NCBI GenBank assembly: GCA_030540085.1
Contig: JAUNWY010000009.1
Coordinates: 1 to 53,294 of the forward strand
Reading direction: 5' to 3'
Source of the DNA: Eggerthella sp.
GTDB taxonomy: Bacteria; Actinomycetota; Coriobacteriia; Coriobacteriales; Eggerthellaceae
Length of the DNA stretch: 53,294 bases
Position 1 is the first letter of the stretch, and each line of letters begins with the position of its first letter. Below are positions 8,183 through 20,592 of this stretch, piece by piece. The position numbers and the translations under genes were made by a program. The notes beneath the pieces are model-generated. The model made no database searches, had not been told where the DNA came from, and saw only the letters and a program-made list of their open reading frames with translations.

Positions 8183-9329
8183 AGCCAAAGATCACATCCA
8201 AAATGCCGGAATACCACGTGTCAGGAGCCGCCACGCTACCTGCAGGGATGGCATAGACGCGATCATTTGAACGTGAATCACTGGTTGAGGGAGTTACCCC
8301 TTCAACCGAAACAACATGTTCACCTGGTCGTATCCATCCCAACTCGGAGCGGGCATAGTCCTCAATGCCTTCATCGGTATTAAGGTAATCTACCTGATTT
8401 TGCATCTGGGTATTGTATTCCTGAAGCGCATCGTACTCAGCTTGAAGCTGCTGCAGCTGACGCGTTTCGTTGTAGTAGTTCTGGCAAGGGAAGTAGAGCA
8501 TGGTTACCGCGAACACAACAGCAATGAGCGAAACTATGCCGCGTGTTGCCCATGCAGAGATAGACCCCGTAAAAGGAATAGCGAACGGTAGCGAAAAACT
8601 GTGCTTGCCGCTTTCGCCTTCAGCCATGCTGCGCACCGACTTACGCTGGGTTGAGCCCATGCGCATATCGTATACGGCGGCACGACTACCCTGTTCTTGC
8701 TGCTCCGCACGCGCACGCGCCCTTTCGCGAGCACCGATGGTGCGATCGAATTCACGATCAGCCTTGGCAGCTCGGAAACGCTTACGAATTTCGTGAGAGA
8801 AGCTTTCGTTCTGCTTGCGCTGTGCCGAACGACGTGCCGCTGCGTGCTCTTCGCTTTCTGCGGAAGCATCATCTATGCGACGGGAACGAACGCCGCGTGC
8901 AGCGTCGCTACGAGAAGAGGCATAGCCAGAAGGCTCATGGGACGGATAGCCCCTGCGAGCCTGAGCGCGAGCTGACGAATAACGACGGTCGCCCGCGGAA
9001 ACAGACGAGGAATAACCACGGCCAGCACGTGGAGCGGCGTGATTGAGGTCATCGTACCCACGCATAGAGGCACGTTCCCGTGAAGGACGCTGCAACTGCG
9101 CATAGTTGCTTTCGGCAAAACGAGACGCCGACGCCTCGCGGTAAGAACGAGCGCTGGAAACACGAGGGGTGTTTGAGCGAGAAGAAGTACGACGAGCTGC
9201 GCCTTCTTCGGCATTTCGATGGGCCTCATAGGCTCTACGAGAAGAAGACGAGGGTGAAACGGTACGCGGAAGCGAAGCCTCGCGGGCTTTTACCTCATCG
9301 AACGAAAGAATGTTCGCTTGTCGCGTCAC
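8172..9329 (-). CDS. FtsB/DivIC-type septum formation initiator with a long basic N-terminal tail
   Basis: Bitopic divisome protein of the FtsB/DivIC family, which bridges FtsQ/DivIB and FtsL at the division site. Residues about 1-235 are a disordered, cytoplasmic Arg/Ser/Ala-rich region. A single membrane segment follows at about 262-280 (GIVSLIAVVFAVTMLYF), then a short coiled coil (ETRQLQQLQAEYDALQEY) and the family end motif EDYARSELGWIRPGE. The usual family length is 100-200 residues, so the 385-residue size comes from the tail. Start GTG at 9329, with AAGGGG rather far upstream, so the exact start is uncertain. It is the first gene of a minus-strand run with ppx. Confidence 0.88.
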   Translation of the reverse strand: MTRQANILSFDEVKAREASLPRTVSPSSSSRRAYEAHRNAEEGAARRTSSRSNTPRVSSARSYREASASRFAESNYAQLQRPSRERASMRGYDDLNHAAPRAGRGYSSSVSAGDRRYSSARAQARRGYPSHEPSGYASSRSDAARGVRSRRIDDASAESEEHAAARRSAQRKQNESFSHEIRKRFRAAKADREFDRTIGARERARARAEQQEQGSRAAVYDMRMGSTQRKSVRSMAEGESGKHSFSLPFAIPFTGSISAWATRGIVSLIAVVFAVTMLYFPCQNYYNETRQLQQLQAEYDALQEYNTQMQNQVDYLNTDEGIEDYARSELGWIRPGEHVVSVEGVTPSTSDSRSNDRVYAIPAGSVAAPDTWYSGILDVIFGYGH

Positions 9330-9433
9330 GAAAAGAAGACCCCTTGAGCATCGTAGTGTGGTTAAGTAGTGCGTTTAATGCTTTGAAGTTCAACTACTAT
9401 ACCACAGGCACCAGTCCGAAATAGACCCTTGAC

Positions 9434-9470
9434 CAAAAGAAAGAAAGGCTGCACAAAGCAGCCTTTCTTT
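9434..9470 (-). terminator. Intrinsic terminator after yebC
   Basis: A 13-base perfect stem, AAAGAAAGGCTGC (9440-9452) with GCAGCCTTTCTTT (9458-9470), and a five-base loop lie about 80 bases after the yebC stop. The T-rich tail on the minus strand (TCTTTTG) fits termination of yebC. The T-rich end on the plus side means it could work both ways. Confidence 0.8.
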
Positions 9471-9550
9471 TTACGGTAACGTTACCAAGTAACGCCTGTT
9501 GATCGTTGAAAATGAAACTAAAGAAGTCCCTTTTCAGATTCGGGAGTCGC

Positions 9551-10351
9551 TTATTCCTCTTCGTCGAGGGCAGCAGCGATTTCGTCGGTGATGTCCATGG
9601 TGTGATATACGTTCTGAAGATCTTCGAGCTCTTCCAGACGGTCTACCAGACGCATAACCTTCTTTGCATCAGCAACGGTAACCTCGGTAGGCGTGGTGGG
9701 CTCCATGATGAACTCAGCACCCTTAACTTCGATGCCCTGCTCTTCCAGGCCCTTCTTAACCGTCATCAGATCGGTGGGAGCGGTGTATACGATCCACTCA
9801 TCGCCAGCGTCTTCGTAGTCAGAACCGCCAGCCTCGGCAACAGCCATCATGAATTCGTCTTCGTCGACGGCGTTTTCCTTGTCGGCAACCTTCTTCTGCT
9901 CGGACTTGATAACCTTTTCTACCAGGATCTGGCCCTTCTTTTCAAACTGGAAGGCAACAGAACCGGAAGTACCCAGGTTGCCACCATGATGATTGAAGGC
10001 GGCACGAACATCAGCAGCGGTGCGGTTGCGGTTGTCGGTCAGAGCGTCGCAGTAAATAGCAACACCGCAGGGGCCATAGCCCTCGTACACAACCGTTTCG
10101 TAGTTAGCGGCGTCTTTGCCGGAACCGAAAGCTTTGTCGATAGCGGTCTTGATTTTGTCCTTAGGCAAAGAATAGCTCTTTGCCTTATCGATAGCAGCTG
10201 CCAGGGAAGCGTTGTTTTCAGGGTTCGGGTCGCCGCCTTCCTTCGCCGCAACGGTAATGTTACGGGAAAGCTTGGAGAACAGCGCGGAGCGCTTTGCGTC
10301 CTGAGCTGCCTTACGATGCTTGGTGGTTGCCCATTTTGAATGCCCTGACAT
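9551..10351 (-). CDS. yebC: YebC/PmpR/TACO1 family protein
   Basis: Member of the YebC family. Older work describes it as a transcriptional regulator; more recent work links the family to translation of proline-rich stretches on the ribosome. The N-terminal signature MSGHSKWATTKHRKAAQDAKR is followed by FSKLSRNITVAAKEGG and the AIDKAK segment. The GTSGSVAFQFEKKG turn is at about residue 125-140. Length (266 residues) is slightly above the usual 240-250 because of an acidic stretch near 155-165. Start ATG at 10351 with GGAAAGG seven bases upstream. In many genomes it sits near ruvC; here the ruv genes are about 27 kb away. Confidence 0.93.
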   Translation of the reverse strand: MSGHSKWATTKHRKAAQDAKRSALFSKLSRNITVAAKEGGDPNPENNASLAAAIDKAKSYSLPKDKIKTAIDKAFGSGKDAANYETVVYEGYGPCGVAIYCDALTDNRNRTAADVRAAFNHHGGNLGTSGSVAFQFEKKGQILVEKVIKSEQKKVADKENAVDEDEFMMAVAEAGGSDYEDAGDEWIVYTAPTDLMTVKKGLEEQGIEVKGAEFIMEPTTPTEVTVADAKKVMRLVDRLEELEDLQNVYHTMDITDEIAAALDEEE

Positions 10352-10425
10352 ATATGTACCTTTCCGTGGGTGATATTCCGACCCGATATTTTAGCACAAC
10401 CACCTAATTAGTGCTTGACAAGCGG

Positions 10426-10455
10426 TTCGGAGTTAAAATTCCCTCAACGTATAAT
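10426..10455 (+). promoter_or_regulatory. Possible promoter of the SpoU methyltransferase gene
   Basis: A perfect -10 hexamer TATAAT is at 10450-10455, 32 bases before the start codon. The best -35 is TTCGGA at 10426-10431 with an 18-base spacer, a weak match. A good TTGACA at 10415-10420 is too far from TATAAT (29 bases) to be used with it. Confidence 0.4.
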
Positions 10456-10487
10456 TCAAACAAACCTCGTAACTGTAAAGGAACGCC

Positions 10488-11360
10488 ATGCCCCTCATCG
10501 AGCTCACCACCTTAGACGATGCCCGTTTACGCGTATTCTCCAGCATGACCGATTCCGAGCTGCGTGACCCCAAGCAACTGGTGGGCCTTCGCCTTGCAAC
10601 GGGCAGTGAGGTATCCGATGAGGGCTTATTCATTGCCGAATCACGCAACGTTATTGATCGGGCTATGGATGCGGGCCTTGCCCCTTTTGCTCTGCTAACC
10701 GATAAGCGCTGGGCGCCTGCGTGCGAAGAATTGTTTGCCCGCATCGACGCTACCGCACCAGCCACTCCCCTGTTCGTTGTCACACACCAACAGGTTTTCG
10801 AGCTTACCGGCTACGAACGCACGCGAGGCCCCCTTGCCGCTTTTCACCGGCCCACCCTGCCTGACGTTGCCACCTTGCTTAAAGACGCAACACGCGTTGC
10901 CATCTTGGAAGACGTGACGAACTTCACCAATATCGGTGCGATATTCCGTTCGGCAGCCGCGTTGGGAATGGATGCCGTGCTGGTTACCCCCGGGTGCCAC
11001 GACCCGTTCTACCGTCGCGCCAACCGCGTTTCCATGGGAACCGTATTCCAGGTACCGTGGACGCGCATCGGAACTGAACGCAATTGGGCCGAAGAGGGAG
11101 TGCCGCTGCTAAACCAGCTCGGATTCACCGTTGCGGCCCTGGCGCTGGAAGACGATTCCGTCACACTTCAGAATGAGCATATCGCAGACGCCGAGAAGCT
11201 GGCACTCGTTTTGGGAACCGAAGGCGACGGCTTGGCGCCTTCCACTATCGCCAATTGCAACTACACCGTGAAGATACCCATGGCTCATCAGGTTGATTCC
11301 CTCAATGTGGCCGCCGCCAGCGCTGTAGCCTTTTGGGAGGTCCGCGGCCAGTACCTTTAA
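10488..11360 (+). CDS. TrmH/SpoU-family RNA 2'-O-methyltransferase
   Basis: SPOUT-superfamily enzyme expected to methylate a ribose 2'-OH in rRNA or tRNA with S-adenosylmethionine. The N-terminal region (GLFIAESRNVIDRAMDAG) is the substrate-binding module. The C-terminal trefoil-knot domain shows the three SpoU motifs: FTNIGAIFRSAAALG with its conserved Asn and Arg, LALVLGTEGDGL, and IPMAHQVDSLNVAAASAV. 290 residues. Start ATG with AAAGGAA about five bases upstream. It is transcribed alone, divergent from yebC and convergent with hisE. The exact nucleotide target is unknown. Confidence 0.9.
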   Translation: MPLIELTTLDDARLRVFSSMTDSELRDPKQLVGLRLATGSEVSDEGLFIAESRNVIDRAMDAGLAPFALLTDKRWAPACEELFARIDATAPATPLFVVTHQQVFELTGYERTRGPLAAFHRPTLPDVATLLKDATRVAILEDVTNFTNIGAIFRSAAALGMDAVLVTPGCHDPFYRRANRVSMGTVFQVPWTRIGTERNWAEEGVPLLNQLGFTVAALALEDDSVTLQNEHIADAEKLALVLGTEGDGLAPSTIANCNYTVKIPMAHQVDSLNVAAASAVAFWEVRGQYL

Positions 11361-11372
11361 AGCGGGAACACA

Positions 11373-11486
11373 GGGACAGGTCCCATTTTTCCACTTAGCT
11401 ATAGTGCACAAAAAAAGAGAGCCTTGCTTGCAGCGCATCGTGCAAGCAAGGCTCTCCGCATTAGGTGGGAAAATGGGACCCGTCTC
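11373..11486. repeat. Imperfect inverted repeat flanking the hisE terminator
   Basis: The left arm at 11373-11394 (GGGACAGGTCCCATTTTTCC then AC) is matched in inverted orientation by the right arm at 11465-11486, whose reverse complement reads GAGACGGGTCCCATTTTCCC then AC. The arms surround a 16-base-pair terminator hairpin, so the whole 114 bases could fold into one long structure. The right arm touches the last codons of hisE. The left arm contains its own small palindrome (GGGAC AG GTCCC). It resembles repetitive extragenic elements, but one copy pair in the window cannot prove that. Confidence 0.6.
11410..11456 (-). terminator. Strong intrinsic terminator after hisE
   Basis: A perfect 16-base-pair stem (GAGAGCCTTGCTTGCA at 11417-11432 with its complement at 11441-11456), an eight-base loop, and seven T residues on the minus strand (A-run 11410-11416). 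It lies 30 bases after the hisE stop. The plus side has no T-run, so it mainly serves hisE. Confidence 0.88.
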
Positions 11487-11920
11487 TATTTTTCCACGTG
11501 GTTGCCGCGGTTTACGTACTCGGGCTTCAGCAACACTACGCCGCCACGCTCTTCGATTTCTTCCTTGGTCATGCGGGTGTTGAGCTCGGCTGCGAACTCA
11601 TCAAGTCCGATGCCGCAACGCTCCAGCAAAACCATGAGGTGATACACCACGTCGGCGGCTTCGTAACGCAGATGGTTAACCTGTGCGTCGTCACCCTCGT
11701 TGTACACAACGTCCTTCGCCGCAAGCGTTGCCTCATGGGCCTCTTCGGCGACCTTCTTCAGAAGCGTATCGATATCACCCGTAAGCAAACGATGCGTGTA
11801 GCTTTCATCGCCCGCATTGCGGCGCTCATGGATGGTATGCGCCAACGATTCCAGCGAAGCACCGATTTGGCTTTGCGGAGGAGTACGGTCATCGGAAAGA
11901 TACGTTTTGGTATTGGGCAT
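11486..11920 (-). CDS. hisE: Phosphoribosyl-ATP pyrophosphatase
   Basis: Second step of histidine synthesis: hydrolyses phosphoribosyl-ATP to phosphoribosyl-AMP and pyrophosphate. It has the MazG-like all-alpha fold; the metal-binding set is visible as KKVAEEAHEATLAAKD and YEAADVVYHLMVLLE. The segment ESYTHRLLTGDIDTLLKK is the family entry signature. 144 residues, slightly long because of the N-terminal 25 and the C-terminal tail. Start ATG with AAAGGGAG upstream. It stands alone, away from other his genes. The last codons run into the right arm of an inverted repeat, so the C-terminal residues NHVEK may have been added by that element. Confidence 0.9.
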   Translation of the reverse strand: MPNTKTYLSDDRTPPQSQIGASLESLAHTIHERRNAGDESYTHRLLTGDIDTLLKKVAEEAHEATLAAKDVVYNEGDDAQVNHLRYEAADVVYHLMVLLERCGIGLDEFAAELNTRMTKEEIEERGGVVLLKPEYVNRGNHVEK

Positions 11921-12021
11921 CGTTTGCTCCCTTTCAACTTTTTGCGAGTATCAGAATAACACGCTAAGCGAAGATACCGCATGGCACTTTAGCGTACTAA
12001 AGAAGCCTTCTCCAAAGAAAC

Positions 12022-12055
12022 AAAAAGGCGCGTCCCGCTTGGGGGACGCGCCTTT
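12022..12055 (-). terminator. Intrinsic terminator after rpoC
   Basis: Stem AAAGGCGCGTCCC (12024-12036) with GGGACGCGCCTTT (12043-12055), a six-base loop, and a T-run on the minus strand (A-run 12022-12026). It lies 23 bases after the rpoC stop and closes the rpoBC transcript. Confidence 0.88.
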
Positions 12056-12078
12056 AAAGCAATTAGCTTTCGCTCGGA

Positions 12079-15000
12079 TTATTCTTCGTCCGAAGAGGAG
12101 TCGGAATCAGCATCCGTGCTGTGGAAGCCAAGGTCGTTGGCGCCCAGCAGAGCGTCGAGCTCTTCCAGGTTGCGCTGATAGGAGCGCGGGGGCAGAGCCT
12201 CGCCCAGCATGTCCTCACCTTCGGTGCTGAAGGTTGCGGGCTGGTCGCCGCCGATGAGCACGGTGTCATCAGGAGAGAACACCATGTCGAGCAGCTGGCT
12301 CATGTCGTCGCGAGAAGCGTTCAGGTCGTCTTCGATCACATGAGACAGGCCATGCTTTTCGAGGCCTTCCTTCAGCTCTTCGATAGCCTTGGTGCCAATG
12401 CCCTCGATGCGAAGCAGGTCGTCTTCGGTGTGACCAACCAGGTCGGCCACGGTTTCGATACCAGCTTCGGAGAACTTGTTGGCCCAACGCTGCGATACGC
12501 CCAGGTCGTCGTAAATGTACAGACGAGCATCCTCATCGGAGAGGTTGTTGCCACGGTAGCCCGACGTGATGGAAGCAAAGTAGCTTGCATAGTCGGAGCC
12601 AGCGCCCAGGTAGCCATCGCCGTCAAGCGACCAATCCTGCGGCTGAGGCAGCAGCTCTTCGATTTCGCGAAGCGCCTCAGGAGCGGAATCGGGCAGACGA
12701 TCGGAGTCAACCTTGTCGACAGCCACACCGCGGTAGGTAAGACCCACGTCGTGATAACGCTTGAGGCCAGTACCAGCCGGAATAGGCTTACCGATAATAA
12801 CGTTTTCCTTCAGGCCCTGCAGGGTATCAACCTTGCCCTCGATAGCAGCATCGGTAAGAACCTTGGTGGTTTCCTGGAACGATGCAGCAGACAGGAACGA
12901 ATCGGTTGCCAGCGAAGCCTTGGTGATGCCGAGCAGCAGAGGCTGACCCACCGGAGGATTCTTGCCTTCCAGAACCAGAGCGTTAGCCGCATCTTCGAAT
13001 TCGAAGCGGTTAACCTGGCGGCCCGGCAAGTAGTCGGAATCGCCCGGATCGAGAACAGCAACCTTACGCAGCATCTGGCGAGCAATAACCTCGATATGCT
13101 TGTCGTTGATGTCTACGCCCTGGGACACGTACACGTCCTGAACCTGAGCAACGATGTAGCGAAGCGTGGTGTTCGGATCGGTAAGGCGAAGCAGGTCGTG
13201 GGGGTTTACAGAACCCTTGGTGAGCTGCTGGCCAACCTCAACTTCGCAACCATCGGTAACGCCCGGCAAAAGCGTTGCGCGAGCAGATACCACGTATTCG
13301 CGGATGTTGCCTTCCTGGTCATGAACGGTAAGCGTCTTGTTCACCTTGTCGGCGGTTACCTGCAAGGTGCCAGCGATTTCAGCAAGAACAGCCTGGCCCT
13401 TAGGCTTGCGAGCCTCGAAAAGCTCGGTAACACGAGGCAGACCGTGCGTAATGTCTTCACCTGCAACACCGCCGGCGTGGAACGTACGCATCGTAAGCTG
13501 CGTGCCAGGCTCACCGATGGACTGTGCAGCAATAATGCCAACAGCAGTACCGATGTTAACCGGGCGTGCAGTAGCAAGGTCCCAACCGTAGCACTTCTGG
13601 CAAACGCCGTGCTCTGCATGGCAGGTCATAACCGTGCGGATGTTGATGGTAGTAAGACCAGCAGCATCCATAGCGGCAACCTGATCCATGGAGTTGATGA
13701 AGTCGCCCGCAGCAACGATAACGTTGCCCTCGGCATCCTGGATGTCTTCCAGAACACAACGACCAACCAGGTTCTCGTCAAGCTCGCCCTTATCGTTGTG
13801 AATCGGATAAGGAACGCCGTCGGAAGTACCGCAGTCGATCTCGCGAACAATAACGTCCTGAGCAACGTCAACCAAACGACGGGTAAGGTAACCGGAGTCT
13901 GCAGTACGCAGTGCGGTGTCAGCCATACCCTTTCGAGTGCCGTGCGTGGAAATGAAGTATTCCAGAACGGAAAGGCCCTCACGGAAGTTCGACTTAACAG
14001 GAATGTCGATCGTGCCGCCCTTGGTGTCTGCCATCAGGCCACGCATACCAGCAAGCTGACGAATCTGCTTGATGTTACCTCGAGCACCAGAGTCGGCCAT
14101 CATGAAGATCGGGTTGAAGCTGTCGAAGTTGGCAGCCATTGCCTCGCCGACCTCTTCGTTAGCCTCGGTCCAGATGTCAACAACCTGCTTATGACGCTCT
14201 TCAGCGCTCATAAGACCCATCTCGTAGTCTTCCTCGATAGCGGCAACCTTGTTGTCGGCATCGGCAAGAATAGCGTCCTTGCTGGGAGGAACCGTTGCGT
14301 CGTAAACGGAAACGGTAATACCAGCGATGGTGGCGTAATGGAAGCCAGTGTCCTTCAAGCCGTCGAGGATAGGCTCGACTTCGGAAAGGGTGTAGCGGTT
14401 GCAAGCATCCTCTACGATACGGCCAATTTCCTTCTTGTTCATCTGGTAGTTCAGGAACGGATAATCGTCCGGGAACACACCGTTGAAGATGATACGGCCA
14501 ATGGTGGTCTGCAGACGCGAACCAGCCTTGTGCTCCTCGAACTGACCGAATGCGGTTGCAACCAGGGTGTCCTTCGGAAGGCGAACCCAGATCTTGGCCT
14601 GAAGGTCAACCTCGGCACGAGCGTCATAGGCATTGCGAGCATCAGCGAAGTCGATGAATGCACGACCTTCGCCGGGGAAGCCATCGCGGGCAGCGGTGAG
14701 GTAGTACATACCGATGATCATGTCCTGAGTAGGAACAGTCAGCGGACGACCATGTGCAGGAGACTTGATGTTGTTTGCGGAAAGCATCAGTACGCGAGCC
14801 TCAGCCTGAGCCTCAGCACCCAGCGGTACGTGAACAGCCATCTGGTCACCGTCGAAGTCAGCGTTGAATGCAGTACATACCAACGGATGCAGCTTGATGG
14901 CCTTGCCTTCTACCAATACCGGCTCAAATGCCTGAATACCCAGACGGTGCAGCGTAGGTGCGCGGTTCAGCAGTACCGGATGCTCAACGATAACTTCTTC

Positions 15001-16470
15001 CAGAACATCCCAAACATAGCTGGCACCACGATCTACCGCACGCTTTGCAGCCTTGATGTTGGCAGCATACTCAAGCTCTACCAGGCGCTTCATTACGAAG
15101 GGCTTGAACAGCTCGAGAGCCATCTGCTGAGGCAGACCGCACTGATGCAGCTTCAGGTTAGGACCAACAACGATTACGGAACGGCCGGAGTAGTCAACGC
15201 GCTTACCGAGCAGGTTCTGACGGAAACGGCCCTGCTTGCCCTTCAGCATGTCGGAGAGGGACTTCAGCGGACGGTTGCCAGGACCCGTTACGGGACGGCC
15301 ACGGCGGCCGTTGTCGAACAGGGAGTCTACTGCTTCCTGGAGCATGCGCTTTTCGTTGTTAACGATGATCTCAGGAGCACCCAAGTCGAGCAGGCGCTTC
15401 AGGCGGTTGTTACGGTTGATAACGCGACGATACAGGTCGTTCAGGTCGGACGTTGCAAAACGGCCGCCATCGAGCTGAACCATAGGACGCAGATCCGGCG
15501 GAATAACCGGGATTACATCCAGGATCATATCGGAAGGCTTGTTTGCGGAATGCAGGAACGAGTCGACAACCTTCAGGCGCTTAATAGCCTTGGTGCGCTT
15601 CTGGCCCTTGCCGGTGGCAACGGTTTCAGTAAGCTCTTCGGCGGTAGCAGCGAGGTCGATACTATCGAGCAGGTCGCGGATAGCCTCTGCGCCCATGCCG
15701 CCCTTGAAGTAGTCGGAATAGTTCAGGCGCATCTCGCGATACAGAGCTTCGTCGGATACAAGCTGCTTGGGCTCGATCTTCAGGAAAGCCTCCAGAGCCT
15801 CGGAACGCAAGGTCTTGCGCTCGTTGAACTCCTCGTAGATGTCAGCGATTTCCTCTTCGACTTCCTCGGGCGTCATACGCTCGTCTTCGTCGATGTCGTC
15901 AACGAACTCGTCCTCTTCGGGAACGTAGTCGACGGACAGGCGGCGCGTAGCCTCGATGAGGCGATCGCGTTCTGCGTCCAATTCTTCCAAGTCTGCGGAA
16001 AGTTCGTCGCGCAGCTCTTCTACATCCTCTTCGCGAGCTTCCTTGTCAACAAACGTGATGATGGAAGATGCGAAATAGAGAACCTTCTCGAGCTCCTTCG
16101 GCGGAATGTCGAGCAAGTAGCCCAGACGCGAAGGAGAGCCCTTAAAGTACCAAATGTGGCTTACCGGAGCAGCGAGCTCGATGTGGCCCATGCGCTCACG
16201 ACGAACCTTGGAGCGCGTAACCTCAACACCGCAGCGTTCGCAGACGATGCCCTTGAAGCGAATGCGCTTGTACTTACCGCAGGCGCATTCCCAGTCCTTC
16301 GTGGGGCCAAAGATCTTTTCGCAGAACAAGCCGTCCTTTTCGGGCTTGAGCGTACGATAGTTGATGGTTTCGGGCTTCTTAACTTCGCCACGAGACCAAC
16401 CACGGATATCTTCAGCGCTTGCAAGAGAGATGCGGATGGCGTCGAAATTGTTAACGTCAAATTCGCTCAT
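12079..16470 (-). CDS. rpoC: RNA polymerase beta' subunit with an alpha-CTD-like C-terminal module
   Basis: Largest core subunit of RNA polymerase. The N-terminal zinc finger is [20 protein letters not shown], the catalytic Mg-binding loop NADFDGDQ is near residue 538, and the second zinc site includes [11 protein letters not shown]. An acidic insertion of about 60 residues follows residue 160. After the normal end of beta', residues 1321-1375 ([19 protein letters not shown] onward to EKHGL) form a helix-hairpin-helix that resembles the C-terminal domain of the alpha subunit, with Arg1328 and Asn1331 at the positions of DNA-contacting Arg265 and Asn268. An acidic tail of about 88 residues ends the protein. 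1463 residues. The ATG directly follows the rpoB stop (TAAATG), with GGAGAGGAG upstream. Confidence 0.97.
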   Translation of the reverse strand: MSEFDVNNFDAIRISLASAEDIRGWSRGEVKKPETINYRTLKPEKDGLFCEKIFGPTKDWECACGKYKRIRFKGIVCERCGVEVTRSKVRRERMGHIELAAPVSHIWYFKGSPSRLGYLLDIPPKELEKVLYFASSIITFVDKEAREEDVEELRDELSADLEELDAERDRLIEATRRLSVDYVPEEDEFVDDIDEDERMTPEEVEEEIADIYEEFNERKTLRSEALEAFLKIEPKQLVSDEALYREMRLNYSDYFKGGMGAEAIRDLLDSIDLAATAEELTETVATGKGQKRTKAIKRLKVVDSFLHSANKPSDMILDVIPVIPPDLRPMVQLDGGRFATSDLNDLYRRVINRNNRLKRLLDLGAPEIIVNNEKRMLQEAVDSLFDNGRRGRPVTGPGNRPLKSLSDMLKGKQGRFRQNLLGKRVDYSGRSVIVVGPNLKLHQCGLPQQMALELFKPFVMKRLVELEYAANIKAAKRAVDRGASYVWDVLEEVIVEHPVLLNRAPTLHRLGIQAFEPVLVEGKAIKLHPLVCTAFNADFDGDQMAVHVPLGAEAQAEARVLMLSANNIKSPAHGRPLTVPTQDMIIGMYYLTAARDGFPGEGRAFIDFADARNAYDARAEVDLQAKIWVRLPKDTLVATAFGQFEEHKAGSRLQTTIGRIIFNGVFPDDYPFLNYQMNKKEIGRIVEDACNRYTLSEVEPILDGLKDTGFHYATIAGITVSVYDATVPPSKDAILADADNKVAAIEEDYEMGLMSAEERHKQVVDIWTEANEEVGEAMAANFDSFNPIFMMADSGARGNIKQIRQLAGMRGLMADTKGGTIDIPVKSNFREGLSVLEYFISTHGTRKGMADTALRTADSGYLTRRLVDVAQDVIVREIDCGTSDGVPYPIHNDKGELDENLVGRCVLEDIQDAEGNVIVAAGDFINSMDQVAAMDAAGLTTINIRTVMTCHAEHGVCQKCYGWDLATARPVNIGTAVGIIAAQSIGEPGTQLTMRTFHAGGVAGEDITHGLPRVTELFEARKPKGQAVLAEIAGTLQVTADKVNKTLTVHDQEGNIREYVVSARATLLPGVTDGCEVEVGQQLTKGSVNPHDLLRLTDPNTTLRYIVAQVQDVYVSQGVDINDKHIEVIARQMLRKVAVLDPGDSDYLPGRQVNRFEFEDAANALVLEGKNPPVGQPLLLGITKASLATDSFLSAASFQETTKVLTDAAIEGKVDTLQGLKENVIIGKPIPAGTGLKRYHDVGLTYRGVAVDKVDSDRLPDSAPEALREIEELLPQPQDWSLDGDGYLGAGSDYASYFASITSGYRGNNLSDEDARLYIYDDLGVSQRWANKFSEAGIETVADLVGHTEDDLLRIEGIGTKAIEELKEGLEKHGLSHVIEDDLNASRDDMSQLLDMVFSPDDTVLIGGDQPATFSTEGEDMLGEALPPRSYQRNLEELDALLGANDLGFHSTDADSDSSSDEE

Positions 16471-19986
<3,516 letters not shown>

Positions 19987-20041
19987 GAGTCATTTCCTCC
20001 TTCGTTGCAACCGGTTGTTTTGCAAAAAGACACAATTTAAT

Positions 20042-20070
20042 AAAATACTTCGCGGTACCTGCGCCGTCAA
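20042..20070 (-). promoter_or_regulatory. Sigma-70 type promoter of rpoBC
   Basis: On the minus strand TTGACG (20065-20070) and TATTTT (20042-20047) are separated by exactly 17 bases. Transcription would begin near 20035 and give a leader of about 50 bases that ends in the GAAGGAGG ribosome-binding site of rpoB. Confidence 0.7.
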
Positions 20071-20217
20071 GGAAAATTTTCTTCAAGTGTGTTTTACCTA
20101 TGAAGTTTTGGAAACTTTTTGCAATTTGCCCATTCTGGCAACGAAGCCGAAAAACAGCCTCAACCGCACCCCGCACTACCCTATGACGCCACACCGGGCC
20201 CCACCCCGCATCGCAAT

Positions 20218-20249
20218 AAAAAAGGATCGCCCGAAAGCGATCCTTTTTT
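20218..20249 (-). terminator. Bidirectional terminator after the DUF1292 gene
   Basis: Stem AAAAAAGGATCGC with GCGATCCTTTTTT (20218-20230 and 20237-20249) and a six-base loop CCGAAA. A and T tracts on both sides allow termination either way; on the minus strand it ends the secDF-DUF1292 transcript before rpoB. Confidence 0.85.
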
Positions 20250-20271
20250 ATTCTGGCAAATTAGCCCAACC

Positions 20272-20592
20272 CTACTGGAAGTCGTAAAGATCCTTGGTGG
20301 CAACCTTGAAGTCTTCGTAAACCTCAGCGGCAATAGCGTCGTCCATCACGAGCTCGAATGCAGCGGGCTGACCTTCTTCGTCGAACTCGGTGACCTCAAG
20401 AATGGTTACCTCGCCCGATCCGCCAGCTTCTTCCCCATCGCCGATAGCGTAGAAGAAACCGTAGCGACGATCGTTGTGGATGATAAGGCCCAGGAATTCG
20501 AGATTGACCTTGTCACCCGACTCGTCTTCAAAGGTAAAAACGATGCCCTCTTCAACCGGGGGTGCGAAATTCGGTGCGCTTCCTTCTCTCAT
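20272..20592 (-). CDS. DUF1292 family protein
   Basis: Small acidic protein (106 residues) resembling the DUF1292/YrzB family of Gram-positive bacteria, function unknown. The core GIVFTFEDESGDKVNLEFLG, then YGFFYAIGD and the ending AFELVMDDAIAAEVYEDF, follow the family layout of a short beta-rich domain with Asp/Glu-rich turns. Its ATG overlaps the secDF stop codon by one base (TAATG), so it is translationally coupled to secDF. It might assist or be co-regulated with protein export, but nothing in the sequence shows this. Confidence 0.8.
   Translation of the reverse strand: MREGSAPNFAPPVEEGIVFTFEDESGDKVNLEFLGLIIHNDRRYGFFYAIGDGEEAGGSGEVTILEVTEFDEEGQPAAFELVMDDAIAAEVYEDFKVATKDLYDFQ

Noticed and set aside
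9475..9486. The perfect palindrome GGTAACGTTACC downstream of yebC
   Set aside because: It is only 12 bases, in an intergenic tail next to a terminator, with no second copy nearby and no gene start to control.
10415..10455. TTGACA at 10415 together with TATAAT at 10450 as one promoter
   Set aside because: The spacer of 29 bases is far outside the usable range; a weak -35 closer to the TATAAT is the better reading.
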